A DNA stretch of 64,000 nucleotides from Tenrec ecaudatus (lineage: Eukaryota > Chordata > Mammalia > Afrosoricida > Tenrecidae), in NCBI RefSeq assembly GCF_050624435.1, contig NC_134530.1, forward strand, positions 146,236,721 to 146,300,720, in the 5' to 3' direction. This document shows positions 22,263-31,900 of this stretch, piece after piece. The stretch's first letter is position 1, and each line of letters opens with the position of its first letter. Position numbers and translations under genes: made by a program. Below the pieces are notes generated by a model. That model was not told where the DNA came from. It was given only the letters and a program-made list of their open reading frames with translations, and did no database searches.

Positions 22263-22502
22263 AGAAGAAGAAGAAGAAGAAGAAGAAGAAGAAGAAGAAG
22301 AAGAAGAAGAAGAAGAAGAAGAAGAAGAAGAAGAAAGAGTCTCCCACCTCCAAAAAGAAAATACAGGAGTTCCTGAAATCCTCAGGAGAAGGAGAAGGCC
22401 ATGCCCACACAGAGGCCTCATTGATTGTATCTTGATTGACAGGCTAGTCTCTACCCCTACACTATTAATCCTCAAATTGACACCAGATTATGTAACTACC
22501 AG
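21813..22502. repeat. L1 3'UTR-like afrosoricid repeat with expanded microsatellite
   Basis: Collinear with 8306-8816 on both sides (GTGTTAGTCCAGGTAGACTA at the start; CACCAGATTATGTAACTACC at the end) but carries the polypurine tract in place of the variable middle. Confidence 0.7.
22164..22339. repeat. (AG)n(AAG)n polypurine tract, 176 bp
   Basis: From 22164 to 22339 there is no pyrimidine at all on the plus strand: about 45 AG units run into about 25 AAG units. It gives meaningless long open frames (Glu/Arg/Lys one way, Ser/Leu/Phe the other). Confidence 0.98.
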
Positions 22503-22822
22503 AGCAGTATATATATATATGGTACAAGACTGGCTCTGCAAGAGCAGCTGATACAATTATGGCATGGTGACATTCAAGGCACGCTATTTAGTAACAAGAT
22601 GAAAACAAATACACAAAATAGAAAACTATTAGGCAATATATAATTTTCACAGTGGTATTTCAAATGAGAGAGCATTAGACACGCCCCCGGGTAGGAACTG
22701 CAATCTGAGATGAGCCTGGAAGTACCTCCGCAGACTTTGCAGCTGGAAAAATAAAGAGGATGGAGGCATGGCTCCAGGTAAAGGGACAATTTAGATAAAA
22801 GCATAGTCTCCTTTGTGAAACC
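22503..22822. other. No recognisable feature
   Basis: Begins with a short (TA)n at 22510-22520. No gene seen. Confidence 0.5.
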
Positions 22823-23190
22823 AACCCCCTTGCCATTGAGTTGATTTTGACTTGTGGTGACCCTATAGAACGGTGGTTCTCAACCTTCCTAATGCTGCAA
22901 CCCTTTAATAGAGTTCCTCATGTTGTGGGGACCTCGCCCCCCAACAATAAAAATAATTTTGTTGCTACTTCATAACTGTAATTTTGCTGCTGTAATGAAT
23001 AGGGCGATCCCTGTGAAAGGGCTGTCAGATCCCTAAAGGGGTCGCCACCCACAGGTTGAGAACTGTTGCCATAGCAAAAAGGAAAATTTCCCCTTTGGGG
23101 TTCCAAGGCTCTGAATCTTTACAAGACCAAATGGCCACATCTTTCTTCTACAAAGTCATTAGTGGGTTTGAACTGCTGAGCCCATGTAAC
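22823..23190 (-). repeat. SINE split by a SPIN element
   Basis: Reverse SINE tail (22823-22870: CCATTGAGTTGATTTTGACT, GGTGACCCTATAG) and the rest (23069-23190: GGTTCCAAGGCTCTGAATCT, TTTACAAGACC, GGGTTTGAACTGCTGAGCCC) flank the miniature transposon. Confidence 0.75.
22871..23068. mobile_element. SPIN-type hAT miniature element (MITE)
   Basis: About 198 bp with inverted ends: CGGTGGTTCTCAACC at the left and GGTTGAGAACTGTTG at the right. The internal words TTCCTCATGTTGTGGGGACC, GTTGCTACTTCATAACTGTA and GATCCCTAAAGGGGTCGC are typical of SPIN non-autonomous elements. It has no coding capacity and would have been moved by a SPIN transposase in trans. Flanks CTATAGAA / CCATAGCA are a decayed 8-base duplication. 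Confidence 0.88.
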
Positions 23191-23307
23191 ACACACACAC
23201 ACCTCCACCCCATGCCAGTGGGGCTCCTTCCTTTGTGAAAACATTGTTAGGAATTAGATCAAGTCATTCCATTTGGTTCGAGAACAGGCTCTAAAAACTC
23301 AAGGGTG

Positions 23308-23482
23308 CTAAGGAGCCCTGGTAGTACTGAGGGTTAGGCATTGGGCTGTTAGCCATACGGTCGGCAGTTCAAAGCCACCACCTGCTCCCTGGGAGAAAAC
23401 TGAGTCTGTCTGCTCCCATAAAGAGTTACAGTCTTGGAAGCCCTCCATAGGGTTGATTGACAGTGGGCTCAGTTTGGTGTTC
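23308..23482 (+). repeat. Afrotherian tRNA-derived SINE
   Basis: AAGGAGCCCTGGTAGTACTG, GGGCTGTTAGCCATACGGTC, GGCAGTTCAAAGCCACCACC, CATAAAGAGTTACAGTCTTG. The tail is shortened. Confidence 0.85.
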
Positions 23483-23740
23483 AGGAGAGGTAAGGTTGGA
23501 AAGTAGATTTCGCTCAAATTTGGCAGAGAGTGACGGGCAGACCTTAAATAAGAGTCATGATCTGGCCACTGCTCTAGGAAGATGGTCTGGCAAGAAGACA
23601 AGATCGATGGAAGGGAAGCAACTACATAGGAGACCAAATAGGAGGCTATAGCAGAAGTCCAACCTAGAGGGACTCAACACCAGGCCTAAGATAGCGGCGA
23701 TGGAGATAAGAGGGAGGGGGCAGATGGAAGGATGGAGAGC
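23483..23740 (-). repeat. L2 LINE fragment
   Basis: CAAATAGGAGGCTATAGCAG, AAGTCCAACC and GGCCTAAGATAGCGGCGATG are the antisense of the L2 C-terminal coding region. Confidence 0.65.
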
Positions 23741-24242
23741 TGTGCCCCTGACCACAATCCCTTTTTTTTAAATTGAGGGGGTGGAAGACTTGGAGCACCA
23801 AAATGTAGATTAATTTACCAAATTCCATGGAGTAAAGTCACCGTGAATGAAATTTAAGTGGAAATGAAAACTCCGTTCTTCGGTAAGTGTTGGAAGCCAC
23901 ATGAGACTCCTGTATGGAACTCAGCAGCAAAGAACATTCCCATGACAGCGGAACATTCAACTCACCAGCACAGAGCACCGTGTTTTGGTGAGCTATCTCT
24001 ATAGAGGACCTTGATACCATTATAAAAAGGTTCAAGGTGATGGAGGTTTGGCCATGGAGAACTCTAAGTGCCACCAGCAGGAAAGGGGAAGCCAAGAGGA
24101 TGGGGGCTGAGTTTAGAAGGAAAGAGGCCGTTTCATTTTTGTCAAACACCAAGCAAGAGGAAGTGTCTTCACCAGCAGTCAGGTGTCCCTGGTGAAAGGA
24201 AAGGGCAGGTGAAGCCAAGGGCCCCGTGGCCCATGCAACACC
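23741..24242. other. No recognisable gene
   Basis: Possibly further L2-like words near 24020-24070. Otherwise unrecognised. Confidence 0.4.
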
Positions 24243-24521
24243 ATGCTTTAAGACAAAATTGCATTTATTTGTCATCAGAAATAAATATTTCACAGTATAT
24301 AATTACATATTGTTTTGTGATTAATCACTATGATTTCATGGTATTCAATTTGTAACAATGAAAATGCATCCTGTATATCAGATATTTACATGATGATTCA
24401 TAACAGTAGCAAAATGACAGTGATGAAGTAGCAATGAAAATAATTTTATGGTTGGGGTGGTCACCACAACATGAGGAACTGTATGAAAGGGTCGCCCCAT
24501 TGGGAAGGTTGAGAGCCACTG
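24243..24521. mobile_element. SPIN-type hAT element, longer non-autonomous form, one end missing
   Basis: The right part has the standard SPIN end (GATTCATAACAGTAGCAAAA, GAAGTAGCAATGAAAATAAT, CACCACAACATGAGGAACTG, GGTTGAGAGCCACTG). The left part (CAGAAATAAATATTTCACAG, GATTAATCACTATGATT) belongs to a longer derivative absent from the other copies here. I see no left terminal repeat. Confidence 0.75.
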
Positions 24522-25559
24522 CTCTTAAAGATCATTGGCTCACCTCTACAGGGAAAGGGCAGAGGCTCCGGAGCTTTGTTGTTTCCCAGAGACTTCCAGA
24601 ATCCCTTTTCCTCGCAGATACCTTACTCTTAAGTTTCTTCTCTCTGAACCCCCTCACTCACCCGTCCTCATGGTTAGTCCTTAGTAGTGCTCCTTGCCCT
24701 CCTTTTCATCCCTACAGGGACCACAGGACCACGGGCCCTCCCTTCCCTCCCAGTCTCCACCCCAAGGTCCATGATCAGAGTCAATACCCGGTGCATAGAC
24801 ACCCTTTGCCTCTCTTTGGCTTTCATTTGCAAACACCAGCCCCGCTCACCATCAAGCAGTGGCATGTGGCTGAAGAAAAGTCACACAATCTTCCTGAGTG
24901 GTCTCATTTGATATGTATGATCCTGCGCTTAGGTGTGTCCTTGGCCGAGTCCCAGAAGCTTCTTTACTCACCCTTCAAGAGAACAGCTTATTCCTCGCCT
25001 TCTAGCTCTTTGAAGAGCTGACAGCCCTCCCCATGGACAGCTTGGGCAGAGAGCAAAGAAAAGCAGAGCACACACTCACTCTCACGCTCATTGAGGCAGC
25101 AGGAACCACTCTTCCTCCCGACGGATAGGGCCCAACGTCTGACCAGCCGATCAAGGGTGGGATTTCAGCTCCCATCTTCTTTCTTCTGCTCTGCAGTGGC
25201 CCCGGGCACCACCAGCACCACATTTTTATGACCTCATCTTCCTGCATGGGCAGCGCCTGCTTGCACCGCCTTTGCTCTATCCAGGCCAGGCCCTTCACTG
25301 CCAGCCCAGGTCTTAGTGCTTCTCACCGACGAAAGGACAATCTTTCATCACTTGTCCCCTCCTGTCTACCCAATGGTCAGCTACCTTTCTCCAGGGTCAT
25401 TCCAGCATAGCAACATGAGAAAATACCCCGATCTTGAATCCCCTCTCTTGGTCCCCATTGTCCTGCTGGCTACTGCCTCATTTCTCCTCTCTAAAGTAAA
25501 ATCCCTCAAAAGCTATTTATACGTGCTCTAGATTCCATCTCTTCTTCGCCGTCCATTCC
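24522..25559. other. No recognisable gene
   Basis: Pyrimidine-rich sequence, possibly decayed L2 leading into the next feature. A 195-residue open frame here has no recognisable motif and I regard it as chance. Confidence 0.4.
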
Positions 25560-25799
25560 TCCTTAACTCACTCTAGTCTGGCTCTTCTCAAGGTCACCAA
25601 CAGTCTTCCTCAGGCCAAATCCAGTGCTCGGATTCTCCATGCTCTATGCATTTATTCTCTGCACCCTAAAACTATCCTCTTCACCTCTTCAACCCTCTTC
25701 CAGTGTTCCTCCGACCTAGCTGGCAGCTTTTCTCCAATTCCATTTAACCTTTCATGTGTTGGAGGGCCTGTCTTCCAGATACTCCGCATCCCTGAGGCA

Positions 25800-25965
25800 A
25801 AAGATTGGAGGTCTGAGTCAACAGTGAAGCACTTCAGAAGAAAGACCAGCCAGCCAATCTACATCTGAAAAGTCAGCCATTGAAAACCCGCTCTCTGATT
25901 GATATACTGGGGTCAGGATGAGTCATTATCAACTCTTTGATAGCTTCTGGGGCAAGATGTGAAAA
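25800..25965 (+). repeat. tRNA-Gly-type retroposon body fragment
   Basis: AGAAGAAAGACCAGCCAGCC, GAAAAGTCAGCCATTGAAAA match the body of the element at 991-1330. The tRNA head is missing. Confidence 0.5.
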
Positions 25966-26044
25966 GCATCTATATGCAAATGATGCCCTTCTGTCTTTGT
26001 CTTAGCTTTCATCAGATGATTAAGATATCTCTACAAAGTAGACT

Positions 26045-26150
26045 TGAATTTGGATTCCCTCTGCCCAGAACCTTTTGAACGGTGGACCTTTTGGTTAGCA
26101 GTCAAGCAAGCACTTGAACATGCACTGCCAGAAGTTTGGTTCTATAGCAG
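26045..26150 (-). repeat. SINE fragment
   Basis: ACCTTTTGGTTAGCAGTCAA and flanking words are the reverse SINE head. Confidence 0.5.
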
Positions 26151-26540
26151 CCGCCTTAAATGTCGTACATGCAAAACACAATGCTTGATTTCCTGACCCC
26201 CAAATTTGCTCCCCGTTGAGTCTTCCATACCTTATTAAATGACCCCACCATTAACCAAGTTGTTCAGCCTAAAATTTATGGATGACTTTTGTTCCTTCGC
26301 ATACTCCTCCCCCCAATTAATTCATCTCAAAACATATCTAATGTGCCCTCTCATCCCTTTCACTGGTGCCATGGTTAGCCAGGCAACAACCAGCAGCTTC
26401 CTTCCTGGCATGTCTGTGCTTCCCTGGCATGTAGTGGGGAAAGAAAGCAGGAGAAGAATGGATGCATTCGGGCTGCGGTGTTGGTGGAGAATATTGAATA
26501 TTCCATGGGCTGTCAAAAGGATGAACAGATCATTCTTAGA

Positions 26541-29421
26541 TAAGGTGAGCACATGTCCTGCTTTTGGCGGGACAGTCCCAATTTTTAACAATTTGTCCCG
26601 CGTCCCGCGGCATTTTTTAAAAGTCCCAATTTTTGGAAAGAATGCACGACAAGCTAGGGAACGGTGGGAGAACGGGAAGGGAATATATGGTTTTTGGCTG
26701 CCATGTGGCTATTTCACCAGGATATGAGTTTTATATGATTTTTGTTAATTTTATAATGTTAAACTTTAATAATAGCAAATAATTGTTAAGAACTGATTAT
26801 TGAGAACTGCTTATCAAAGTTCCCATTGTTGATCAGTTATTAGAATTCGACCACCATTGCTTGGACTTAATGAACAATGGCATTTTTTGGCATTGGCAAC
26901 GACGAAAACATTTAGTAACGGTCTCTCAGATGATACACATCATACTGCGTGCTAGTGCTAGTTAAACAATGGATGTCAACAAATCAGCTATTCAGATCAT
27001 TTAGGTAAGTAATTTATTTATTTATATTATAAATACATAAATTTTCTTGAAATTAGCAGACAGTACTCATATTATTTATATTTTATAGTGGTGGCAAAAG
27101 TCTAGCAGTGGCCTTGAAAGTGACACAACTTATGTTACAGCAAATTCAGAGAAAAAATAATACAAGTTAATATTGTTATTATTTAGAAAGAAATATAGGA
27201 TTAAAATTAAAATAATTTAAAATATATAGTTACTTTATAACAATCAAATTAATTTAATTTATAAACTAACAATAAAATATGTTCATGTAATTATGTACCT
27301 ACTTGCTGTGTTTTTAAGCAATATGTATATAATAATTTATAATATAATTTTTAATTAATTTTTTTAGATTTTTAACATAATGAGTAAGAAAAGAGGATGC
27401 AGATTCAATGATGATCTAAGAAGTGAATTTCCTTTTACTAAAAAAACCAAACGCGATCACATGGTAAAATGTGAAAATGTAATGGTGAATTTTCTATTTC
27501 ACATGGCAGGAAGAGTGATATTTCAAAGCACTTGGAGACACAGAAACATAAAAGATATTTAAATACTGCTGCATCTTCCTCCAAAATACAGGAATTTTTT
27601 CAGAAAACAACTTATGAAGACAAAGAAAAGAAATTAGGACTTATGTCTTTTCATGCTATTAATCACAATCATTCCTTCAGATCTATGGACTGTACATCCC
27701 AAGTTGTCAAAAAATTAATCAACAAAATCCGAGGCAATTGTGTGTAATGTGCTTTCTCCATATGCATTTTCAGAATTAAACAGAAATCTAGAAAAAGTTA
27801 ATTTTATATCCACATATTCTGACGCATCTAATCATAAAGACATAAAGTTATTTCCAACCATTATTAGATTTTTTTGATTCAGAAACTGGAATAAAAATTA
27901 GAATTTTAGATTTTGTTTCTGTGCCCGGCGAAACTTCTGAAATAATTTTCAGTTCAATTATCAATAATTTGGGGAAAAATTTAAAACATAAAATGATTGC
28001 ATATTGTCCAGACAACACGAATGCAAATTTGGAAGAAAAGCGAGAAGAGGTACAAATAATATTTTTTATGAATTAAACAAAAACTTCAATCAAAACATTA
28101 TTGGTGTTGGTTGTGCAGCGCACATGATACATAATGTCATTCAAACAGCTGCTGATTTGTTGCCCGTAGATGTGGAAAATATTGTTATTAAAATATATTC
28201 TTATTTCTATATATACACTGTGCACGTTGAAATGCTTAAAGAATTTTGTGGAACTGCGGAAGTCGAATATCAGAAAATACTTGAATACAGTAAAACGCGC
28301 TGTTTAGCTCTTTTGCCAACTGTTGAAAGAATTTTGAAAATATATGATCCTTTGAAATCCTACTTTCTATCACAGGATAAATATCCTAGAATTTTAGAAG
28401 AGTCTTTTGAAGAAGAATCTTCAAAAATTTGGCTAGAGTTTGTACACAATCAAGCAGTTCTTTCTCAAAATGCTATAAAACTTATTGAAGGTGACAAAAT
28501 TTCGGTAATCGAAGTAGCAAATGAAGTTAATAATTTAAAATTTCAGTGTCAAGAGCGGTTAGAAAATAATTTTCTTCCATTAACTATCCGTAGTAGTAGA
28601 AGCCTGCTAGAAGAACAAGGTGCAATAAATTGTGTAAATATCATGAATCACATTAAAAACTTCTATAGTAACTGCATAGATTATTTAGAAGAGTGGACGG
28701 TACATTACAATGATATTTAACATTTTCATTTGGTTTCATTAAAACAAGAAATTAATTGGAATGGTGTGCAAAAATCATTCAATGATATTACTCAAAATTT
28801 CCCATATAATATTATTTCTGAAAATGATCTTTTTAATGAGGTATCATTATTTAAAGTATATTGATAAGGAAAAGGTTAAATCTTGGGCATCAGCAAAAAT
28901 CACAATAGAGAACAAATGGTTAGAAATATTTCATCATTTTGAAACAAACCATGTTCCATACAATGCACTAAAAATTGTGGAATACGCGCTGTCCTTACCA
29001 GGAACTAATGCTGCAACTGAACGCATTTTTTTTACGGTAAATAAAGTGTGGACATCAGAAAAATCACAATTAAGTGTTGAGTCTTTGAAAGCCATTTTAT
29101 GTGTGAAATATAATTTAACAAATTCTTGTGAAAAATGTCATGACCTTTTAAATAACGACAGCAATCTACTAAAAAATCATTCAAATGAGAACTATGCCAA
29201 AGAATAAAATACTATACATAATTTTTAATGTATTATATTTGTAAATTGTACTTATGTTGAAATTAAAAAAATATTACAATACTATTTTTGCGTTCTATGA
29301 ACATTTTTGTTGCTCCATGTAGACCAAACTTTTCATCAAGAATCCCCCCACCCCCATCCACCCCACCCCACCCCCTGTCAGTGGTGTCCCACTTTACCAA
29401 TGTTAAAATCTGGTCACCTTC
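26541..29421 (+). mobile_element. hAT-superfamily DNA transposon with decayed transposase
   Basis: A 2881-bp element bounded by an exact 8-base duplication TTCTTAGA (26533-26540 and 29422-29429), diagnostic of hAT. Ends are inverted: left TAAGGTGAGCACATGT, right (reverse) GAAGGTGACCAGATTT. Sub-terminal left sequence repeats GTCCCG/GGGACAGTCCCAA. Plus-strand reading frames, in order: a BED-like zinc-finger region (27380-27580) with a Cys pair and His pair split by a frameshift near 27500; a 238-residue frame (28004-28720) with the hAT core motif GCAAHMIHNVIQ; and a 148-residue frame (28761-29207) holding the C-terminal dimerisation motif LPGTNAATERIF ... SVESLKAIL. At least three frameshifts or stops separate them, so it is not autonomous. 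AT content is far above its neighbours. Its ends differ from SPIN. The exact family within hAT is not settled. Confidence 0.92.
28004..29207 (+). pseudogene. hAT transposase pseudogene (core and C-terminal part)
   Basis: Transposases of this type excise and reinsert the element as DNA, using an RNase H-like fold broken by an all-alpha insertion, and dimerise through the C-terminal hATC domain. Visible here are the C-x2-H and following H of the insertion domain (28105-28150), a helix-rich middle (LKSYFLSQDKYPRILEESF), and the hATC domain (about 28975-29140). A break lies between 28720 and 28761, where the frame shifts and the protein would be cut. The N-terminal third (27380-28000) is in further shifted pieces. 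The family's usual protein is around 600-700 residues; the sum of the pieces is of that order. No sign of domestication into a host gene: the frame is not kept. Confidence 0.88.
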
Positions 29422-29714
29422 TTCTTAGATGAAGTACCCACCAGAATGATACTGAAAAACAAGGCTAGTGAGACTTTGCTAGTCTGGGCTATGTTATCAG
29501 GAGAGACCTATTGCTCAAAAAGCATGTCATGTTTAGTAGTCTAGTTCAGCAAAGCAAGGGAAACCCTCAAGAGATAGGCTAGCCCAACAGCTTCCACAAT
29601 GGGCTGGTGTATCAAAATCGTGGAGACAGTTCAAGACTAGGCCATGCTGAATTCTGGTATACTTAAGGTCACCATGAGTCAGAGTTGACTGGACAGCAAC
29701 TAACAACAGAATTT

Positions 29715-29939
29715 ACTCTCCAGACATTAGCAAAACTATGTCTTAAAACTGTGAATCAGATATGGTCACTTCCCTTCTCATCCTCCCACGAATTCCCAGT
29801 TGCTCTGAACAATGGCCCCAAAAGCGATACAGGATTTGGCCACTTGCACGCTCTCTGGAAATAACTATCGCTCCTCTCGCTCCAATGACTCTGTTCAGAT
29901 ATACTACTGTCTTTACGTGCCGGGCTCGGATCAGTCCCC
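29715..29939. other. Possible L2-like fragment, otherwise unrecognised
   Basis: TCTCATCCTCCCACGAATTC, AACAATGGCCCC and ATGACTCTGTTCAGATATAC carry L2-like words only. Confidence 0.25.
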
Positions 29940-30060
29940 AGGAGAGAGGTCAGGCTTTCTGCTCCCATAAGGATTCACAGCTTTGGAAACTCACAGGGCA
30001 GTTCTATCCGGTCCTACAGGGTCTCTCTGAATTGGGATCCATTCGATGGCAGTGTAGTGC
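29940..30060 (+). repeat. SINE, 3' part
   Basis: GGCTTTCTGCTCCCATAAGG, GAAACTCACAGGGCAGTTCT, CCTACAGGGTCTCTCTGAAT, CCATTCGATGGCAGTG. Confidence 0.75.
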
Positions 30061-30147
30061 CACATGCCAAGCTTGTTCCCACCTCATGGTGTATGGATGA
30101 TAGTCTGGAAAGGCTGTCCCAGGATTTATCTAGACTTCGTCCTTCAT

Positions 30148-30328
30148 CAGGAGCCCTGGCGGCATACTAGTTACTTGTTGGGCTGCTGCTATTAGCAAGA
30201 AGGGGAGCAGTTCTAATCCACCAGCGGCTCCGAAGGACTGTCTCAGAAACACATAGGGGCAGTTCTACTCTGTCCTATAGGGTGGCTCTGAGTCGACATC
30301 TACTTGATGTCAATGAGTTAAAAAAACT
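30148..30328 (+). repeat. Afrotherian tRNA-derived SINE
   Basis: GGAGCCCTGGCGGCATACTA, GGGCTGCTGCTATTAGCAAG, CTGTCCTATAGGGTGGCTCT, tail GATGTCAATGAGTT. Confidence 0.85.
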
Positions 30329-30354
30329 TATTATTATTTTATTCCTTCATATTG

Positions 30355-30755
30355 CTATGGGCTGTGATCCGCAAGGTAGGATATACCAAAGCACCAAGCA
30401 CTCCACGGCAGAAAGGCTAGGCTTTCTAAACTTTTTTTTTTGAATCATTTTATTGGGGGCTCATACAACTCTTATCACAATCCATGCATACATCAATTAT
30501 GTAAAGCACATTTGTACATTCATTGCCCACATCATTCTCAATACACTTGCTCTCCACTTAAGCCCCTGGCATCAGCTCAACACGTAGTGATGGCACAGGC
30601 TGGTGTACTTCTTCCATGTGGGCTTTGTTGCTTCTGAGCTAGATGGCCGCTTGTCTAAACCCTTAAAGAGATGCAATCTTGGAAACCTGCAGGGGCTAGT
30701 CTGCCCTGACCTTTCAGGTCACCATGAGTCAGAACTGACTCCATGTCAGTGAGTC
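30355..30755 (+). repeat. SINE split by a short retroposon
   Basis: Left half 30355-30431 (GGGCTGTGATCCGCAAGGTA, GCAGAAAGGCTAGGCTTTCT) and right half 30654-30755 (GAGATGCAATCTTGGAAACC, TGAGTCAGAACTGACTCCAT) make one SINE around the element at 30432-30653. Confidence 0.75.
30432..30653 (-). mobile_element. Short internally deleted form of the tenrec-type long retroposon
   Basis: Minus-strand copy beginning (as seen on plus) with poly-T, CATTTTATTGGGGGCTCATA, CAACTCTTATCACAATCCAT, then jumping to GGCACAGGCTGGTGTACTTC and GGGCTTTGTTGCTTCTGAGC. The jump removes several hundred bases present at 14300-14890. Flanked by TCTAAAC (30425-30431 and 30654-30660). Confidence 0.75.
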
Positions 30756-30799
30756 ATAGCACACACTCAAAGGTCTCTTATGAGAGACAATATATAACC

Positions 30800-30855
30800 A
30801 GTTATACAGGGTCGCTATGAGTGGGACTCGATTAACCTGCAATGGTTATAGCCAT
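30800..30855 (+). repeat. SINE or RTE tail fragment
   Basis: ACAGGGTCGCTATGAGTGGG, ACTCGATTAACC only. Confidence 0.5.
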
Positions 30856-30899
30856 GTAGACACACCATCCTCGGTTTTATTTTTATTCTTAGTACTTAT

Positions 30900-31075
30900 C
30901 ACTACTTGAAGTCTTGGTTGCTTGCTCATTGTCTGCCTCCGCTCTTCCTCCACTAGAATGGAAGCTCCACGAGGGCACAACCTTCTTTTTGCTTATGGTT
31001 TTCTTCTCTGCACCTACAACAGTGCCTGGCACATAAAAGGTGCTCATTTAGTACTTGTTTAAGTTGGATGTGCTG
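30900..31075 (+). repeat. L2 LINE 3' end
   Basis: CTCCACTAGAATGGAAGCTC, CACGAGGGCACAACC, AACAGTGCCTGGCACATAAA, AGGTGCTCATTTAGTACTTG are the L2 end in order. Confidence 0.85.
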
Positions 31076-31204
31076 CTTACAAAGTTTGTTTCCTTTTGCA
31101 TCTCCAGACCTATTTTCATTTCTCGCCTTATTCTCTTAACCCTCACCCAATGCACTGCAAACAACAACTCTTACTGGGTCTAACCTTCCCAGGCGTCTCC
31201 AACT

Positions 31205-31900
31205 CATGTCGGAGAGGCTCCTTTAAGCGGACTCCGGAACGTCGTGGAGGGGCGGGGCCGAACTTCGCCAACGCCAACTCGGAGGGGCGGGACGAGACGG
31301 GGAGGGCGGGGCCTGCGTGCTGCGTGCGTGCGCGTTCTGGAGGCGCCGCCGCCGCCGCTCCCGAGGCCGCCGCCGCCGTCGCCGCCGCGCAGAGCCGGAG
31401 CAGGAACCGCGGCCGAGAGGAGGGAGGAGGAGGAGGAGGTGGTGGAGGAGGCGCCGGACCGGGGGGGTGAGTGAGGGGCGGGGAGCGCGAGCCAGCCCCA
31501 GAGAGCGGGGGGCGCGGGTCGGTCGAGCTCGGGATGAGGCGGCTGATGGTCGCCGGTCAGTGCCCGGGCTCCCTGCTTCCTCCCCCGCGCTCCCTCGGTG
31601 TCCGGGGCGGTGGCCCGGGGGCCTGGCGGGCGGGAGGGGCCGGGGTTCCGAGAGGCCCGGCCGCCGCCGCCCGGGCCAAAGCTAACCACGCCCGCGGACC
31701 GAGCCGGTCGACTGTGACTGGGCCTGCGGGAGACGGGCGGGAGGGGCCCGGGCCGGGTGTGGGAGAGAAAGAGGACATTGTGTCCCCCACCCGCCAACTC
31801 CCCGAGGTGTCATGGCCCGAGCCCATTTCCTTCGCCAGCGCCCCGGACACCGTGCCCTCGCCCTCGCGGCCGGAGGGATGTCGGAGCTCGGACGTCGCTG
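31205..31900. promoter_or_regulatory. CpG-island promoter
   Basis: The only dense CpG island in the window, with GC content far above both sides. Three GC boxes are visible: GGGGCGGGGC at 31249-31258, GGGGCGGGAC at 31284-31293 and GGGCGGGGCC at 31304-31313. They precede an alternating TGCGTGCGTGCGCG stretch at about 31320-31334 that resembles an NRF1-type site. No TATA box. This is the usual architecture of a constitutive, housekeeping-type promoter transcribed by RNA polymerase II from dispersed starts. A bidirectional promoter is possible, but I see no splice donor on the minus strand. Confidence 0.85.
31315..31466 (+). other. Probable untranslated first exon of an unidentified gene
   Basis: Downstream of the GC boxes lies a transcript-like leader with a (GCC)n run (31344-31388), a purine-rich GGA/GGT stretch (31418-31450) and then GGCGCCGGACCGGGGGG followed by GTGAGTGAG, a near-perfect 5' splice site (exon/intron border about 31466/31467). 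No ATG occurs between about 31210 and the donor, so the exon would be entirely 5'UTR and translation would start in a later exon. The start coordinate is a guess from the GC-box positions. I cannot name the gene from a non-coding exon. The open frames of 100-200 codons across this island on both strands are low-complexity Arg/Gly/Pro/Ala artefacts of GC-richness. Confidence 0.55.

Larger units (their letters stand above)
25560..26345 (+). repeat. L2 LINE, reverse-transcriptase region, interrupted
   Basis: CTCAAGGTCACCAACAGTCT, GCCAAATCCAGTGC, a CATCTATATGCAAATGATGC word matching the L2 YADD region (25965-25990), and CCTGACCCCCAAATTTGCTC, TGGATGACTTTTGTTCCTTC follow the L2 coding order. SINE/retroposon pieces at 25800-25965 and 26045-26150 interrupt it. 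No frame survives. Confidence 0.65.
26438..29714 (+). mobile_element. RTE/BovB-like LINE fragment split by a hAT transposon
   Basis: Left piece 26438-26540 (GGATGCATTCGGGCTGCGGT, GAATATTGAATATTCCATGG, CTGTCAAAAGGATGAACAGA) and right piece 29422-29714 (GAAGTACCCACCAGAATGAT, GTCTGGGCTATGTTATCAGG, tail TTGACTGGACAGCAACTAAC) are consecutive parts of one LINE 3' region. Across the hAT insertion the LINE sequence resumes exactly after the 8-base duplication. Confidence 0.85.

Noticed and set aside
22036-22551. Long open frames of Glu/Arg/Lys or Ser/Leu/Phe repeats
   Set aside because: They are translations of the (AG)n(AAG)n tract and open in nearly every frame. No gene.
24434-25021. 195-codon open frame
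   Set aside because: No recognisable domain. It overlaps a SPIN end and pyrimidine-rich decayed sequence, and has no splice context.
26239-26727. 162-codon open frame as a gene
   Set aside because: It joins L2, RTE coding remnants and the hAT end by chance.
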